Origin: Armatimonadota bacterium
GTDB lineage: Bacteria > Armatimonadota > Fimbriimonadia > Fimbriimonadales > Fimbriimonadaceae
Length of the DNA: 50,493 nucleotides
Direction: 5' to 3'
NCBI GenBank assembly: GCA_023392285.1
Contig: JAEVZK010000115.1
Location: 1 to 50,493, forward strand
Below the pieces are notes generated by a model. It was not told where the DNA came from and did not search any database. It saw nothing but the letters and a program-made list of their open reading frames with translations. Shown piece by piece: positions 48,747-50,493 of this stretch (its first letter is position 1; the number at the start of each line of letters is the position of its first letter). A program made the position numbers and the translations under genes.

Positions 48747-48858
48747 TATAGAACATTATCGGCACACCAGGTCGTTCCACTTGCCTTACCAGTAAGCTCA
48801 AGGCCAGCCAACGTAAGATGGTGGCTGCTACAATGGGGATCGGGGGGTTCACAGGGTT

Positions 48859-48981
48859 CTAATAGCCTGCACTATCCTCCACCAAAGTATTCGACAGGTT
48901 CGCGTCCTCGAACTTCACGACCGTTGTTCCGAGTTTCCATCCCGCAAGCTCATCACGCAAACTTGGTTCCGAATGATTCAA
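48859..48981 (-). CDS. 40-codon ORF coupled to the nucleotidyltransferase gene
   Basis: A TTG overlapping the TGA of the nucleotidyltransferase (TTGA) opens 40 codons that encode a plausible small protein (LRDELAGWKLGTTVVKFEDANLSN). Codon use resembles neighbours. No motif was recognised, and it might be the worn end of a longer gene. The other 110 bases up to 48746 show nothing. Confidence 0.4.
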   Translation of the reverse strand: MNHSEPSLRDELAGWKLGTTVVKFEDANLSNTLVEDSAGY

Positions 48982-49682
48982 TCCAGTTTAGCTAGACTCT
49001 TCAGTTGTTCGACGACCTTAGTTGCTCGTTTCTGGCTGGCGGTATCAATGTCCAGATGGGCGGCCACACCCTCCTCGAAGTAAATCGATTTGGCGTGCTC
49101 CACCATTCGATCCCTAAGGAAGGCTCTCAATCCGGGTTCTGCCATCCTTACTTCCTCGATGACGCCGGGCCGACCATCAACGACAGTGACAATGTCTTCG
49201 AAATCTCGGCTCGCTAGATAGTCCCCATGGCCTTCCCTCCCCGGCGACTCAAAAGCGGCGAGCTTCGTGGCAAGGAAATATGGCGCTGTGATAATGCGTC
49301 CAGTCATGTCCCCTCCAAGCTCCATCCACGCCGACTTCTCCAATGCTGCGGTGTACCATTCGTTGCCGAATCCCAGCACCTCTTCAAGTGTCGGCATGAC
49401 GTCGAGGACGAGGTCGGAGTGGTGGAATCGACACACTGGCCCATCCATGACGTTTTCGAATCCAAGGGAACGTAGGCGCTGTTCCACTTCGTTGTATTCG
49501 AGCCTTGAGGCGACCTCTACTACTACGTCCACGTCATGCGTTGGCCTGGGGGCGCGGGCAGCAGGATCTGTGACCAATAGGCCCACCACTGCGCCGCCTA
49601 AGAACGCGACATCTTCGCGGAGGTCACCCAAGCGCTCCGCCGCGACGCGAACCATTTCAACGGGTGGCAGGGCTCGTCTCAC
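48978..49682 (-). CDS. Nucleotidyltransferase, AbiEii-like toxin (putative)
   Basis: The 234-residue protein belongs to the polymerase-beta nucleotidyltransferase fold: VAFLGGAVVGLLV gives Gly29-Gly30, and RPTHDVDVVVEV gives the metal ligands Asp50 and Asp52. ITAPYFLATKLAAFESPGREG fits the conserved helix of AbiEii/DUF1814-type toxins. These transfer nucleotides to tRNA or another target and stop growth; their partner neutralises them by repression or modification. The start is GTG 49682 overlapping the upstream stop (GTGA); the longer frame covers the partner gene and is rejected. Confidence 0.75.
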   Translation of the reverse strand: MRRALPPVEMVRVAAERLGDLREDVAFLGGAVVGLLVTDPAARAPRPTHDVDVVVEVASRLEYNEVEQRLRSLGFENVMDGPVCRFHHSDLVLDVMPTLEEVLGFGNEWYTAALEKSAWMELGGDMTGRIITAPYFLATKLAAFESPGREGHGDYLASRDFEDIVTVVDGRPGVIEEVRMAEPGLRAFLRDRMVEHAKSIYFEEGVAAHLDIDTASQKRATKVVEQLKSLAKLD

Positions 49683-50188
49683 TGTTGCCGTAACCTCTTG
49701 CGCAATTCTTCCGCGGCCAATCGTGCTTCGCGCGCGCGGCCCTCTCGTAGTGCATCTGTTAGTGCGAGCAACTCGTACAATTCGGCATCCTCTTTGGCGG
49801 CTCTTGGAACGCTCTCGTGCAGAGGCAATAGAGCGATGCCTCGAACCGTGCCATCCGGATCGGGCCAAACCGGTGGCGGTTCGTTGCTTGCGGCGAGCAG
49901 ACTGGAAAGGGGTGGTGCAGCCCAGGCGGTGGGCATGCCGCGAGTCATGCTTCCTCGTTCCGCCGGGATGAAGTATCGTAGCCCGTGGACGAGGGCATCC
50001 TCCATTGCGCCTGGGTTGATCGCTCTACGTTCTTGATCATAGAGCCTGCTTGCGATGCCATGTTTGATCGCTTCGTTTACCGATCGCGAACTCACACCGA
50101 GCAAGGCAGCCAGTCGCATTTGTCCATAAGCTGGTTTTCTCAGGACGTGAATCTTGAGGAGGATCACGATGTCAAGCGGTCGTAGCAC
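49679..50188 (-). CDS. Winged-helix regulator, putative antitoxin of the pair
   Basis: The 169-residue protein opens with a DNA-binding region: PLDIVILLKIHVLRKPAYGQMRLAALLGVSSRSVNEAIKHG has the helix-turn-helix pattern 'l...lgvs..~v..~~~~'. The middle is Pro-rich and the end is a charged helix (LREGRAREARLAAEELRKRLRQ). It is coupled to the nucleotidyltransferase by GTGA and has a palindrome right upstream, as expected for an autoregulated antitoxin. Similarity to AbiEi itself is not clear. GTG start at 50188 lies six bases after TAAATA, so leaderless translation is possible. Confidence 0.65.
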   Translation of the reverse strand: MLRPLDIVILLKIHVLRKPAYGQMRLAALLGVSSRSVNEAIKHGIASRLYDQERRAINPGAMEDALVHGLRYFIPAERGSMTRGMPTAWAAPPLSSLLAASNEPPPVWPDPDGTVRGIALLPLHESVPRAAKEDAELYELLALTDALREGRAREARLAAEELRKRLRQQ

Positions 50189-50193
50189 AACAT

Positions 50194-50221
50194 CTATTTA
50201 CCATTTCGAAATAGTAAATAG
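50194..50221. promoter_or_regulatory. 28-bp palindromic operator of the toxin-antitoxin pair
   Basis: CTATTTAC and GTAAATAG arms enclose ATTTCGAAAT, a perfect core; over 28 bp only one base pair breaks the symmetry. It ends six bases before the start of the winged-helix gene and contains its -10-like TAAATA. Autorepression by the antitoxin is the natural reading. Confidence 0.75.
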
Positions 50222-50257
50222 CAAGACTCAGCTAGCCCGCAAAACATACACGCTGCT

Positions 50258-50299
50258 CCTCAATCGAGTCCACCCTCCAAACAGGAGGGGGCATTGAGG
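50258..50299 (-). terminator. Two-step hairpin after the PEP-CTERM gene
   Basis: An outer stem CCTCAAT/ATTGAGG and an inner stem CCCTCC/GGAGGG with a five-base AAACA loop lie directly after the TAA at 50303. The inner stem is six G-C-rich pairs. There is no long T-run. It probably ends the transcript of the secreted protein. Confidence 0.6.
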
Positions 50300-50300
50300 G

Positions 50301-50493
50301 TTATTGCTTCGATCGGCGGCGGATGAAGGCTAGGGTGCCGAGGGTAAGGGCGGCGAGCGAGGCGGGCTCAGGTACCGGCTGCGCGTCGAGGCGGTAGGCG
50401 AGGTTCACGTGGTCTCCAAGCCCATTGGTGATCTCGGCGGTGTCTCCCGGGAAGTGCCACCCGCCAGAGGGGTTCATCTTGCGAGCGTTGAGC
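50301..50493 (-). CDS. PEP-CTERM sorted secreted protein, 3' end only
   Basis: The last 63 residues are visible; the gene continues past the right edge. The end has the full PEP-CTERM signal: VPEPAS, a hydrophobic segment (LAALTLGTLAFI) and RRRSKQ. Such tails are cut and processed by exosortase (EpsH) in Gram-negative bacteria that export matrix or cell-surface proteins. The visible part before it (SGGWHFPGDTAEITNGLGDH) gives no clue to function. Confidence 0.85.
   Translation of the reverse strand, partial: LNARKMNPSGGWHFPGDTAEITNGLGDHVNLAYRLDAQPVPEPASLAALTLGTLAFIRRRSKQ

Noticed and set aside
49683..49868. N-terminal extension of the nucleotidyltransferase to 49868
   Set aside because: It lies over the partner gene and is Arg/Ser-rich; the GTGA-coupled GTG gives the normal family length.

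Overview
The window looks like a chromosomal stretch of a Gram-negative-type bacterium of about 58% G+C. Evidence for two membranes is a TolC-like outer-membrane factor, a predicted beta-barrel, an RND pump and periplasmic cupredoxins. A PEP-CTERM sorting tail at the right edge, frequent GTG/TTG starts and several genes that seem to begin at or next to their transcription start suggest a phylum such as Armatimonadota (Fimbriimonadia). That placement is an inference from style, not from a marker gene. I saw no rRNA gene, no complete tRNA and no CRISPR array.

Region A (1-11117, plus strand) is phage-derived. It holds the end of a coiled-coil protein, a 2464-residue 'large polyvalent protein' carrying ParB-like, RadC/JAB-like and HExxH metalloprotease-like motifs, two small membrane proteins, and a three-gene tail-type cassette (small beta-rich protein, LamG-like lectin fold, TIM-barrel glycosidase). 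Region B (11220-13170, minus strand) is a PIN-domain nuclease cassette with the worn 3' end of an IS1595/ISXO2-type transposase.

Region C (about 13213-23380) is a mobile element. It starts at the 3' half of a tRNA-Ala(TGC) gene. A seven-gene minus-strand operon runs from an XRE regulator to a large serine recombinase split by one in-frame TAG; just upstream of that recombinase sit two resolvase-like genes that lack the catalytic serine. A second, intact large serine recombinase faces the other way. Further right are an XRE regulator, a PDZ membrane protein and a minus-strand operon of unknown genes, two of them resembling the Api92/DUF1281 ferredoxin-like fold. The right side abuts a czcA gene that has lost its 5' part.

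Region D (23377-48746) is a metal-resistance island. Part one handles Zn/Cd/Pb: CzcA remnant, PII-like protein, ZntA/CadA ATPase, CmtR-like sensor and FTR1/PbrT-like permease. Part two handles Cu: CopA, CopZ, CsoR with its operator, DUF305. Part three is an operon of periplasmic copper proteins: triple YHS protein, plastocyanin-like protein, multicopper oxidase, beta-barrel, tandem FixH-like protein, Cys-rich membrane peptide, CxxCH-DUF2231 fusion and a YHS protein. Part four is a tripartite efflux system: outer-membrane factor, an adaptor with an added cupredoxin domain, RND permease and a free cupredoxin, next to a MerR regulator and a thioredoxin-like protein. Cu(I) would be pumped to the periplasm by CopA, oxidised or bound there, and exported by the RND complex. 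Stop/start overlaps (ATGA, GTGA, TAATG) join most neighbours.

Region E (48859-50493) holds an AbiE-like toxin-antitoxin pair with a 28-bp palindromic operator, a 40-codon ORF, and the 3' end of a PEP-CTERM protein with its terminator. The best candidates for something undescribed are the resolvase-like trio of region C, the cupredoxin-tailed adaptor, and the structured leader in front of zntA.
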